DNA of 64,000 bases from Sthenelais limicola (Eukaryota; Annelida; Polychaeta; Phyllodocida; Sigalionidae): contig OW804096.1 in NCBI GenBank assembly GCA_942159475.1, forward strand, positions 135,653,625 through 135,717,624, read 5' to 3'. Shown piece after piece: positions 32,328 through 41,438 of this stretch. The notes beneath the pieces were generated by a model. That model was not told the DNA's origin and searched no databases. It saw only the letters and a program-made list of their open reading frames with translations. Position numbers and translations under genes: made by a program. Position 1 is the stretch's first letter. Every line of letters begins with the position of its first letter.

Positions 32328-32692
32328 TTTAATAGCCGATTTTTGGATTCAATAACACTGTTTAAACACATATTAACAAATATTAGGCTCAAAAAAAGGT
32401 TGTAGATGTACTTACAGAATGATGAATTCCAATAATTTACTCGAATACATAGGTTACTATTTTACATCTGACATGGAAAGGACCGAGTCAAAACGCTGCC
32501 TTTAAAACGTCCAAATTAGCATGTTTTACACATTAAAAACCAATACATTTTAATATTTAGTTTATTTTACCTCTGTCCAACAAATATCACATATGTAAAC
32601 CTAATGATAACTTCAGAATGTTGGTTACGTCAGCCGCATTCTCCGTTCCAGAAACAAACGAAGCTTCCACTTTTTGCAGGCAACCAAGCATC

Positions 32693-32856
32693 AGACTTCC
32701 GGTTTACGAATGCCGTGTCCGTGTGTCTAGGGACTTAAAAAAGAAATAAATAAAAGATTTGAATCGGTGGAAATGTTTTAAATATTGTTTTAAGCCGATA
32801 GCGAAGTTTTCCTCTATGGAAATCAAGTAATAAATGAATGGCGATCTCAGAAACCA
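32693..32856 (+). repeat. Direct duplication, copy 1
   Basis: About 165 bp starting AGACTTCCGGTTTACGAATG, roughly 80% identical by eye to 33,035-33,200. Shared words include GACTTAAAAAAGAAATAAAT. Confidence 0.75.
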
Positions 32857-33034
32857 TGTGTTTACACGCCCGCAAGTTTGCACGCTTTAGTCGAAACCTA
32901 TATGGTAACGCGACGGCTGGCAGAATGAACATCCAGGTACAACAGCCAATCAGAGGTGCGTATTTACTTATGTTTATGTTCAGCCAGCCGGCGTGTTTTC
33001 GTAAGGATCCGCTGCTTGCTATCCAAAGCATCAG

Positions 33035-33200
33035 AGACTTCCGGTTATCGAATGCCGTGTTGCGTGTGTCTACGGACTTAAAAAAGAAATAAATAAAATA
33101 TTTGAATCGTTAGAAATGTTTTAAATGTTGTTTGAGCCCGATAGCGAAGATTTTGTATACGGGAATCAAGTATTAAATGGATGGCGATTTCAGAACCCAT
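33035..33200 (+). repeat. Direct duplication, copy 2
   Basis: Second copy of 32,693-32,856, about 340 bp downstream in the same orientation, starting AGACTTCCGGTTATCGAATG. Confidence 0.75.
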
Positions 33201-33515
33201 ACGTGCGACCGGAAGAGATGTGGAGATCCTTCGGCATAGCCACTCATGTGCACGTTGTGTTGGCGTTGCATTGTGTATGGTAGTCTATATAGCGCACGGA
33301 GGATTTCATTCGAAAGTGAACCACACGTCAACAAACTGAGGCTTGCACGATGTCCGGCACGATGTCTAAATGGATTATTCCCTAATTTGTTGCTTACCAC
33401 CATTCAGCTAATATTTCCATCGGAAACAGTGGAGGAATGATTTTGATGTGACCAGGACTTCATACACGTTCACAACTGAACGCGGAATCGACGACAAACA
33501 ACCAAAGAACTCTAG

Positions 33516-34826
33516 TGAAATCAGTATTTCCAGGGAATGGCCAAAATGTCACTAAACATGTTACTATGGAAACAGAAGCCAAGAGAATAATTTTTTCAGA
33601 ATGGGTCTATATCAAAAATTAATAAGCATAACAAAATCTACCTCTGTACCAAATTTCAGGCTCTCAGATCTATTTTGATGTTCAGAATTTGTTGTATTAC
33701 ACATATACCATGAATTAGCTTGAAAATCAAAGACAAGTCAACTAGTCAATAGGCAAAACTGGTCTTTCGATCAGCCCTTTTGGACTTTAGAACCATTTTG
33801 CAGCCATCTTGGAAATTCTAAATGTTGATGCATATCACCGAAATTGTGATTATCAAAGAAATATGACATTTTAGTACATTGAAAATAGATTTTACCCAGA
33901 AAATATGCTTTAAATGAGTCATTTCAGATCAATTTCAGCATATTTTCAGTTGCTTAGCAACCATTAATAGCCTAGCAACCATGGAATTGCCTGAAATAGT
34001 TACCTAATTTAGAGAACTATTGCATAACTGCTTTATTTTGGTATATTGGTAACGATTATCTGTCAGAAATCAGTTTTTCCATGAAAATTGATGAAATTTT
34101 AGTTAAAAATATGTTACCATGGCAACAGAAGCCAAGAGAATAATTCTTTTCGGAATGGGTCAATATAAAAAATTAATTATCATATTAAAATGTATCTCTG
34201 TACCAAATTTCAGGTTCTCAGATCTATTCTAATGTTCAGAATTGGTTGAAGTACATACTGATATGAACAATGAATGAGCTTGCAAACTAAAGTCAAGTCA
34301 ACTAGGAAGTGGGCCCGAAGGGTCTTTTGATCAGCCATTTTGGATCTTAGAACCATTTGGCAGCCATCTTGGAAATTCTAAAAGCTGAAGCATATCACTG
34401 AAAATGTTATCATTAAATAAATGTTATATTTTAGAACATAAATAATTGCCTTACCCCATAAAATATACATAAAATGAGCCATTTTGGAGAAATTTCAGTA
34501 TATTATCAGTTGCTAAGCAACCATACATAGCCTAGCAACCATATGATTAGCTGGAATAGTTAGAAAAATTAGAGAACTATTCCATAGACTACTTAATGTG
34601 GGTATACCATATCAAATTATTGGTTAGAATTCAGTATTTCCAGGGAATGGCCAAAATTTCACTGAAAAAATGTTACCATGGCAACAGAACCCAAGAAAAC
34701 AATATTTCAGAATGGGTCAATATCCAAAATTAATCAGCATACCAAAATCTATCACTGTACCAAATTTCATGCTTTCATACCAATTTGAACAATTCTTGCA
34801 TTTTTTTGCACCAATCTACCTGACTA
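33516..34826 (-). repeat. Right arm of large inverted repeat with extra unit
   Basis: 33,690-34,826 is the reverse complement of 27,110-28,235, including its two ~555-bp units. 33,516-33,690 adds part of a third unit that the left arm lacks. The outer edge (...TACCTGACTA at 34,826) abuts the next element directly. Confidence 0.85.
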
Positions 34827-35518
34827 TAAAGAGATAAACCACTGTCACATGCACTGCTGCAGGAGGGAGTTCAATGAACTAATGCATGAAAAATAAGGAG
34901 TCACAATAATTTTTTCAAACTTTGTCATGAGAAAGAACATGGTTGGGGGATAACAAAAAGCAAAATAGAAATGGATCTCATCATATTTATTTTTCATTTT
35001 AGAAACCACCGAATTTTAATATTGAAGTCTGTGTGGAAAATAGATATTTTCTCAGTTTTTCCAAGATTTCAGACAAACGAATAAGATTTTTCAGTTGAAA
35101 TGTTTTCTAAACATAACTACAATAAAGATTTACCCTTATGCAAGAAAGAACAAGGTATCAACATATTTTGAAAGATATTATTTAGCATTGAAAATCTTCA
35201 ATATTCCTGTTTTTAATTCATGGGGATGCGCATTCAGTTTAATAACTTTTTAAAAAGCTGGTGACCCCCATTTTTTATTGCTTGAAAGGGTAAAGCAATA
35301 TTTTAGCCTATGTCTATGAAGATTTTTAGGAAAAGGTTATTTTCAGTTTTTTTGTTATACTGAAAAAATGAAAAAAACTAAAAAAAAGACTACCCCGGTG
35401 ACATATTGTTTTTATTGGCTTTTTTGGATTCACATAACCTTGTTCTTTCATGAGGCAAAGTTTAAACAAAATGTTATTTTCAGTTTTTTTCCCTGTTGAA
35501 CAGTGGTTTATCTCTTTA
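34827..35518. mobile_element. MITE-like element with TAAAGAGATAAACCACTG ends
   Basis: The ends are perfect inverted repeats: TAAAGAGATAAACCACTGT on the left and ACAGTGGTTTATCTCTTTA on the right, 692 bp apart. There is no ORF. The left ~450 bp recur at 59,515-59,965. I see no certain target duplication. Confidence 0.75.
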
Positions 35519-35531
35519 AAACCTCATTATA

Positions 35532-35563
35532 ATATAGCGGTCTCCGGACTCCAACATGCTACT
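35532..35563. repeat. 32-bp copy of sequence at 12,381-12,412
   Basis: ATATAGCGGTCTCC..., differing at 3 of 32 positions from the candidate right end of the first Polinton. It could be a relic terminus of a related element or a separate dispersed repeat. Confidence 0.5.
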
Positions 35564-35960
35564 CATTCACATGACAATCAAACTCCGCCGACCCTCCCTC
35601 CAAGTGATTTCTGGGGAAGCTAACTGTGCAGTCAGGTCATCTCACTGGAAGGGCGCCAAAATGTGTCCTTGATTGACATCAAATAATTATTTCCTCCATG
35701 TCCTTTATCCTTTATCAATGTCTATAACGTTCCCATTCTCTTCACGTCATGGAGCTTGGTACAAGGGGTGGGGGTTTGGAGCTCTCTTGCACTTATTATA
35801 TATATTCTTGGTAATTTCACTGAAGAAGACAAATTCAGATGAAAATATATTTAAGCAATACTCATTCTAGAAGGTTTATGCATATATGCTCATATTCTGG
35901 AAATATGAAGATTTATTTAAGATTCTGTTGTTCCTTTTGGTTCAATTCACACAGGATTGA

Positions 35961-36335
35961 ATATCACACAGGGAGATAATATCCAAACAATCAGCAATAT
36001 ACCCATACGCTAGAAGTGATATCAGAACTTACAATATCCCAAAAGATAGTTGGCAATTTAATACTGAAAATCCTTTTTCAGGTGATATTCTAAAGCGATT
36101 AGTTATTGCTCTAGTTGGTTCAAGTGCACATGCAGGTATATCAACCAAAAATTGTTTCAATTTGGCAAATTTCGGAGTGAATAAAATTACCTATGGAATT
36201 AATGGACAACATCCAATGATAGATTTATGCCTGAATTACACATCAAACCAATATAATAGATCATATGCTGGAATGTTCGATTCAATTCCTCCTTATATAG
36301 AAAAACTTTTCCTAAAGTTTCTTATGAAGAAACTG
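35961..36335 (+). pseudogene. F54H12.2-like capsid gene fragment, second Polinton lineage
   Basis: One plus-strand frame of about 125 codons matches the C-terminal half of the capsid gene at 2273-2896: SAIYPYARSDIRTYNI, DSWQFNTENPFSG, RLVIALVGSS and ITYGINGQHPMIDL all have counterparts there. It starts after a TGA at 35,958 and stops where it meets an oppositely oriented polymerase fragment near 36,335. Sequence differs enough from the first copy to be another family member. It is a truncated remnant with no promoter or start. Confidence 0.82.
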
Positions 36336-37255
36336 CTCCTCCACGCCGTATGCTCTTAAAAACTTGTCGTACAAACAGCCAGGTGCTAGAAAGTTGGCTA
36401 TATCCAAAAACTTGTATGTACCCTTTTCAATGACAAGGTAGGCATTGTTTCTTTTCACAACAAAGCTGTAGTCTGCAACTTCTTTGGTGGCCAGTCCTAA
36501 ATGTTTAAATATCTTCCTCTTAACAAGAGTTAAAACCAAATAAGGGTGAAACGGATCGGTACTTTATCAGTTTTGCCTATAGTGACTGTATATGCTTCGT
36601 CATAGGCTGTCTTTTCATCTGCTTCTCTTTCCTTCCATTTGTTAATCAGTTTGTCTCCATTAGCATATTTCCCCACTGGTCCATAGCCTGTATGCATGCC
36701 TTTTCCTGAATACGCTGCAACTTGTCAAACATTTTACCCAACAGTCTGTCCAGGTCCTCCTCTACATAGCACATCGGCTCTGTGTATCCTACCACATTGC
36801 TGCATATGCTAACGGATATGGGGCGGTGATGCTGAAACCACACCAGTTTTTCAGAGTTTTGAATATGTTGTCTTTCAAGCAGGGCCTCAAAGTCATATGC
36901 CGCAAAAAATGGGTATGTTCTGTGCTCTGTGTGTATGCCTATGTCTTTCAGTTCCTCGAATACTGTCTTGGGTTGACTGTAAATGCCGCCCTTGTGGGTA
37001 AACTTGGTTTGTGCGGTACATTTTGCTCTATGTCTTGTTAGTGCGTAACGCTTATATATACGATCCACGATGCTAGGAAGGAATAAGGAAGACAGTCATA
37101 TTGAGTTTGGCCAGAACAGCCAGAAGCTGTTTATTAATATAATACCCTATAAGATATCCACAGATACAAGTGATTATGAATCAATATCACAGAAGCAATA
37201 GCAATAAATAATACCGAACAGACAATATCGGATACATATAAACAGTAAAGTTAAA

Positions 37256-37444
37256 AAATTTTTCGGCGATGAGGGACCCAACGTCTACACCGACTCGGTG
37301 AATGAACTTGAATGACGGTTGGGAGAATGGAAGGGGGGCGTGGCAACCCTAGCCCGCCTGTGATTGGCTGAGGTGCCGGTGACGTCATAGTTAATCTCCT
37401 AGCAAAGGGGCGTGGTCGATATAACCACTGAGGTTTCAGTTGCA
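37256..37444 (-). repeat. YR element repeat A2
   Basis: About 189 bp, nearly identical to 41,478-41,662 (A1) at the 5' end of the element. It contains a GGGGGGCGTGG box and a TGACGTCA site (CRE-like), which could matter for transcription. Confidence 0.85.
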
Positions 37445-37445
37445 C

Positions 37446-37536
37446 ATATACGATCCACGATGCTAGGAAGGAATAAGGAAGACAGTCATATTGAGTTTGG
37501 CCAGAACAGCCAGAAGCTGTTTATTAATATAATACC
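37446..37536 (-). repeat. YR element repeat B1
   Basis: 91 bp, identical by eye to 37,056-37,146 (B2), both ending ...TTATTAATATAATACC on the plus strand. Confidence 0.88.
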
Positions 37537-37564
37537 AAAGGCCAAAACGATAGGACAGGACCAA

Positions 37565-38470
37565 TCACAGGTTCTGACACAACATGGTGTCCACTTTGAG
37601 TTGATGATCCAATGAGGGAGTCACATATCTAGTTACACAAGAAGATTTCCAATTTCCTCTTTGACGAATGTCTGATAGAGATATGCCTAGTGATGCCATG
37701 AATGAAGCTCCTCCACGGCGAAGAGAATGAGAACTATACTGGCCAATGAAGCCAGCTTTTGACATCAGAGTTCTCAAATAATTGTTCAGGAAGATTGAAG
37801 ATAAAGAAGATCCAGTAGGTGTGCGAAATAGATAGTCCTTAGACTTGCCAGGTGTAGAATTGATTAATTTCCTGGTCAGGTGAACAGCACACAAGTCTTT
37901 AGATTTGCTTTTTGCAACAGGAATAATAAATGGAGATGAAGATGTCTTTGAAGAATTCACCACCACTTCCATACCCCAAGGGGTAATTGTAATGTCTCTC
38001 CTGCAAATCGTATGGGGAGAAATAATGACATGTCCAACCCTTAAAAGTGTCCTGAATAAAAAAATAAAAATAGTCCAAGCAAGATACTCTTGCTCATTAC
38101 CACAGTTGACGAATCTCCTAATCTTCTGTAGATGAATAGGAAGGATGGGCTCTGAAGGCGATAGGGCAGCTCCAGGCAACTTAGAAATGCCTTTTAAGGT
38201 ACATTTAATATCTGGATGAGCAAGGGAAACACACGGAATATTCCTGAGTCTAGCCCCAAACACCACTGCATTCAGATATGTAATAATTGATGAGTGTTTC
38301 ATATAGCTTGACAAGCAGGCAGAATACATACACATAATATCCACAGTGACATGATGAGAAGGAAGATGGTAATCAGATAAAAACCTTGAGAAACACAGCC
38401 ACTGTCTTGAACGTTGAGTTTGTGTAGAATTACAAACTGATATTTTCCTGAGGTTTAACACCGTGTTCAT
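37565..38470 (-). CDS. Tyrosine recombinase of YR retrotransposon
   Basis: The frame is open from 38,644. The methionine at 38,470 (MNTVLNLRKISVCN) is the likelier start because it lies just inside the end of the reverse transcriptase frame. Catalytic signs: LFRTLLRVGHVI (first Arg), HSLRRGGASF (His-x-x-Arg) and CVTRYVTP (Tyr nucleophile). About 300 residues, normal for the family. The enzyme integrates a circular DNA intermediate by site-specific recombination, which is why these elements lack target duplications. It overlaps the reverse transcriptase ORF by about 40 bp in another frame. All catalytic residues are present, so it may be functional. Confidence 0.88.
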   Translation of the reverse strand: MNTVLNLRKISVCNSTQTQRSRQWLCFSRFLSDYHLPSHHVTVDIMCMYSACLSSYMKHSSIITYLNAVVFGARLRNIPCVSLAHPDIKCTLKGISKLPGAALSPSEPILPIHLQKIRRFVNCGNEQEYLAWTIFIFLFRTLLRVGHVIISPHTICRRDITITPWGMEVVVNSSKTSSSPFIIPVAKSKSKDLCAVHLTRKLINSTPGKSKDYLFRTPTGSSLSSIFLNNYLRTLMSKAGFIGQYSSHSLRRGGASFMASLGISLSDIRQRGNWKSSCVTRYVTPSLDHQLKVDTMLCQNL

Positions 38471-40376
38471 CAACCTTGTTGGTCCTGTCAGAAGAGAATA
38501 ATAAATATTCACTACAACACAAACTTGCTGATGATAAATAGCCAATTTCAGGCGAGTCAGTAGATAAATATGCAAGTCGAGATAGAGTATCCGCAACGAA
38601 ATTGTTTTTTGTGTTAATGTATATTGGATCCAACTCAATGTCATAAATAAAGCAGACCCAAAACAGTTCGTATAGCCATTCCATAGCCTGACTGCTAGAG
38701 CTCACACCATTTTTTAGCATACCAATAACCTGTGTATTATCTATAAAGCATTTAACTTTATAACCTTTGAAATAGTGTTTCCAACGCTTAACACCAAGCA
38801 TTACAGGATATAATTCTTGAATATTAATATTCGTAGCTTGTACACCATCAGTGGGGCTCAAAGCCAAATGACCACAATCAGAATCGACAAAAAGCTGAGA
38901 ATTATTATCCCAAACTCCAGCCATCCAATCACAGTCTAAATAAACACCAAAACCTTTGCTGGAAGAATCAGAAATCATTGGGTATGTGTATACATCCTTG
39001 AGCAATAAACGTCTGCCATTGAAGAAATTTGTGAAAGCTTTCCACCATTTTAAGTCTCTTCGAAATTCCGTGGAAATTCGTATCCTGGAAATATGCTTGT
39101 TAATCATAACCTTATAAAGATCAAAAAATTTTCGACAGAAGGTCCTACCCCCAGGATAGACAACAGAGCAATGGCTGACATAACCACAAGCCTTTTCTAG
39201 CTCCTTCTTTGTGATGAAATCCTTTGATTCCAACATACCTGTTAATACATTTAATTTTACCACCTTTTCTATAGGTAGGGAAATAGACATAGCCTCTGAA
39301 TTTATATCAAATCCTAGATATTTGCATTGTTTTGAAGGGGCAGTAACTTTATGCCAGGCGACATAAAACCCGAAATACCTCAATACTTGTACTACTACAT
39401 CTCTAGCTGATAAACACTCATCATAGGTATTTCCACACACGAAAAAATCGTCTAAATAGTTTACGATTTCTACATCACAAATGTATTTCAAAATATCAGC
39501 TACCATGTTAGAGATAGAGTCAAAATAGCATGGCCCAGTTTTCAAGCCAAAACACATACGGTTATCAACGAAATAGGTGTCAACACCATTGACTTTCCAA
39601 GCAAATCCACAATATTTACGATGGTTAGGATTAACAGCAACTGCTCTATAGGCAGATTTTATGTCGATGACAGACATATAATAATCATTAGCGATAAGGT
39701 CAACAGCATCCTCAACGGAATTATATGAAAATTCTCTTACCAAACTGGTACAATGATCATTAACAGACAATCCAAAAGGACGACTACAATCTGTGATCGG
39801 ACGTATACCACCGTCAGGCTTGCTAACTGCCCCTAAAGCGTGGACACAATGAGGTTTTTCGTTCGAAACTGAAATATAACCTTCATTAAGTTCGTTCGCA
39901 ATGATTTTATCCATCTTTAAACGAGGACCATCCTCTAAGATCGAACGATAATTTTCACACTCGTATGGTTCAGGAATTGCATCTACGATATTTATACCAT
40001 CACAAACATTGAAGAAAACATTGATGTACTCATCAACAAATTTTCTACCTTGACAAAAAATGGCATATGCAAACCTACAAGGTTTTAATTGAACAGGGAT
40101 ATCTCCCAAAAAGTGAATACATGTACAAATGCCCTTGGCACATTCAGTGTAAACTACAATATCATTACCCGCCGGAGACTTCGGCGCGACAAAAATAATA
40201 TTATCACCACTATCACATGGATTACCACTCACAAAATTTGTAATATTATGAAAAATGTCACAATATACATCATCAGGGTCATAAATAGGATCGACATTAG
40301 CGAAAAGAGTTAAATCGGGCGAAAACTTAGCTGCACAAGTGTCCAAATGTTCAGTCTTTCCATCCACGGCCGCCAT
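38430..40376 (-). CDS. Reverse transcriptase/RNase H of YR retrotransposon
   Basis: 648 codons from ATG 40,376, uninterrupted. Fingers/palm motifs: SVIDIKSAYRAV (motif A Asp), CFGLKTGPCYF and VNYLDDFFV (YLDD catalytic box). RNase H follows: ISDSSSKGFGVYLD, NIQELYPVMLG, CFIDNTQVIGML and FVADTLSRL, in the order seen in DIRS/Ngaro elements. It copies the element RNA and removes the template. It lies between the gag-like ORF (115 bp upstream) and the recombinase (overlapping). Confidence 0.92.
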   Translation of the reverse strand: MAAVDGKTEHLDTCAAKFSPDLTLFANVDPIYDPDDVYCDIFHNITNFVSGNPCDSGDNIIFVAPKSPAGNDIVVYTECAKGICTCIHFLGDIPVQLKPCRFAYAIFCQGRKFVDEYINVFFNVCDGINIVDAIPEPYECENYRSILEDGPRLKMDKIIANELNEGYISVSNEKPHCVHALGAVSKPDGGIRPITDCSRPFGLSVNDHCTSLVREFSYNSVEDAVDLIANDYYMSVIDIKSAYRAVAVNPNHRKYCGFAWKVNGVDTYFVDNRMCFGLKTGPCYFDSISNMVADILKYICDVEIVNYLDDFFVCGNTYDECLSARDVVVQVLRYFGFYVAWHKVTAPSKQCKYLGFDINSEAMSISLPIEKVVKLNVLTGMLESKDFITKKELEKACGYVSHCSVVYPGGRTFCRKFFDLYKVMINKHISRIRISTEFRRDLKWWKAFTNFFNGRRLLLKDVYTYPMISDSSSKGFGVYLDCDWMAGVWDNNSQLFVDSDCGHLALSPTDGVQATNINIQELYPVMLGVKRWKHYFKGYKVKCFIDNTQVIGMLKNGVSSSSQAMEWLYELFWVCFIYDIELDPIYINTKNNFVADTLSRLAYLSTDSPEIGYLSSASLCCSEYLLFSSDRTNKVDEHGVKPQENISL

Positions 40377-40490
40377 TTTACCGGAAGGGCTTTCCCCACC
40401 AGCGGAAGGGCTTACCCGACCTACATTAGAATCACCATAACAACTGGAATCAACCTTGACCCTTGAGAACTCTTGATCGCTGTCCGTATC

Positions 40491-41438
40491 CTATTTGCTG
40501 TTCTTCGATGAACATGACTTAGCCGAATGGTCAGTAGTGAAGCAAATAGAACACTTGTGGGGAAATTCACATAGTGACTTAGCACATCCCGCAGCCGAGT
40601 TAAATTTGAAACAGACTTTTTCTTTCCTCTTTGCTGACGATTTTTTGTCCACCGACGACGATGTCCCCGAAGCCCTCCTTGAATTCTCATACGAGTACGT
40701 ACGAAGCACTTCTTCCTGCTTAACATCATTGAAAGCCTCTAACCCTATCTTATTAGCTCTCACACGTACAGCTTTATCATAGGCAATGCTAGCCTTCAGC
40801 AAATAAATCTGAGACTTTGATTTTTCACACATCGTGATGGCATGATTTACAACACCAGTTATCTCTCCATGAGGCCGTTCATCAGTTAACAGCTTTGCCA
40901 CCAATTTAAGATTCAGCAAGAGTAAAGTTTCAAAATTATCAATGTCTTCACCTTTTTCTAGCTCATTGGAATGATCAAATGGCTTCGACCTAGGTCTGGA
41001 CGTCGATCTAGCCCTCCTACGACGGTGATCACTGCCGTGTACATCGTAGATCGAACTGACAACACTCGGGCTCCTCGAGCGACGACGATGGAACGATTCA
41101 TCGAACTGTTGACGGTTACCTCCCTCGACACCTCCGGGAACTCCCATCCCATCTCGACGAGAGAATCTTGGATTGTCAAACTTCACTTCCGAGTCATTAG
41201 ACGAAATATCAGATTGTTCAGGTATACTACCTTTGTCATTAGCACGTTTCTCAAGACCAACTACAGCAGTCATAATCTTTTCCATCATACCTTCGATTCC
41301 GGTCACACGATCGGAGAGATGGGCAGTCTTCTCCCCTTCTACAGCCTTTACCTCGGCGATTAATCTTCTATTACAAAGTTGACCAGTAGGCGGTTCATGC
41401 GCATAGCCACACGGGGCACACTGCTTTGGCTTTCCCAT
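40491..41438 (-). CDS. Gag-like protein of YR retrotransposon
   Basis: ATG 41,438 (MGKPKQCAPCGYAHEPP) is the first good start after repeat A1; the frame upstream runs through the repeat. Of 315 residues, the N-terminal part has a CxxC pair and a coiled-coil-like stretch (DRVTGIEGMMEKIMTAV), the middle is Arg/Ser-rich, and the C terminus has a CCCH finger (CFKFNSAAGCAKSLCEFPH) followed by a CCHC knuckle (CSICFTTDHSAKSC). Such fingers bind the element RNA in a Gag role. The frame is intact. Confidence 0.8.
   Translation of the reverse strand: MGKPKQCAPCGYAHEPPTGQLCNRRLIAEVKAVEGEKTAHLSDRVTGIEGMMEKIMTAVVGLEKRANDKGSIPEQSDISSNDSEVKFDNPRFSRRDGMGVPGGVEGGNRQQFDESFHRRRSRSPSVVSSIYDVHGSDHRRRRARSTSRPRSKPFDHSNELEKGEDIDNFETLLLLNLKLVAKLLTDERPHGEITGVVNHAITMCEKSKSQIYLLKASIAYDKAVRVRANKIGLEAFNDVKQEEVLRTYSYENSRRASGTSSSVDKKSSAKRKEKVCFKFNSAAGCAKSLCEFPHKCSICFTTDHSAKSCSSKNSK

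Larger units (their letters stand above)
28236..33515. other. Spacer of the large inverted repeat, no gene identified
   Basis: I find no supported gene. The spacer holds further degraded ~555-bp unit pieces (about 31,860-32,200), a long hairpin (32,204-32,327), a ~165-bp direct duplication (32,693/33,035) and a G/A-rich low-complexity run near 28,785-28,850. Short frames here lack motifs. Confidence 0.5.
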
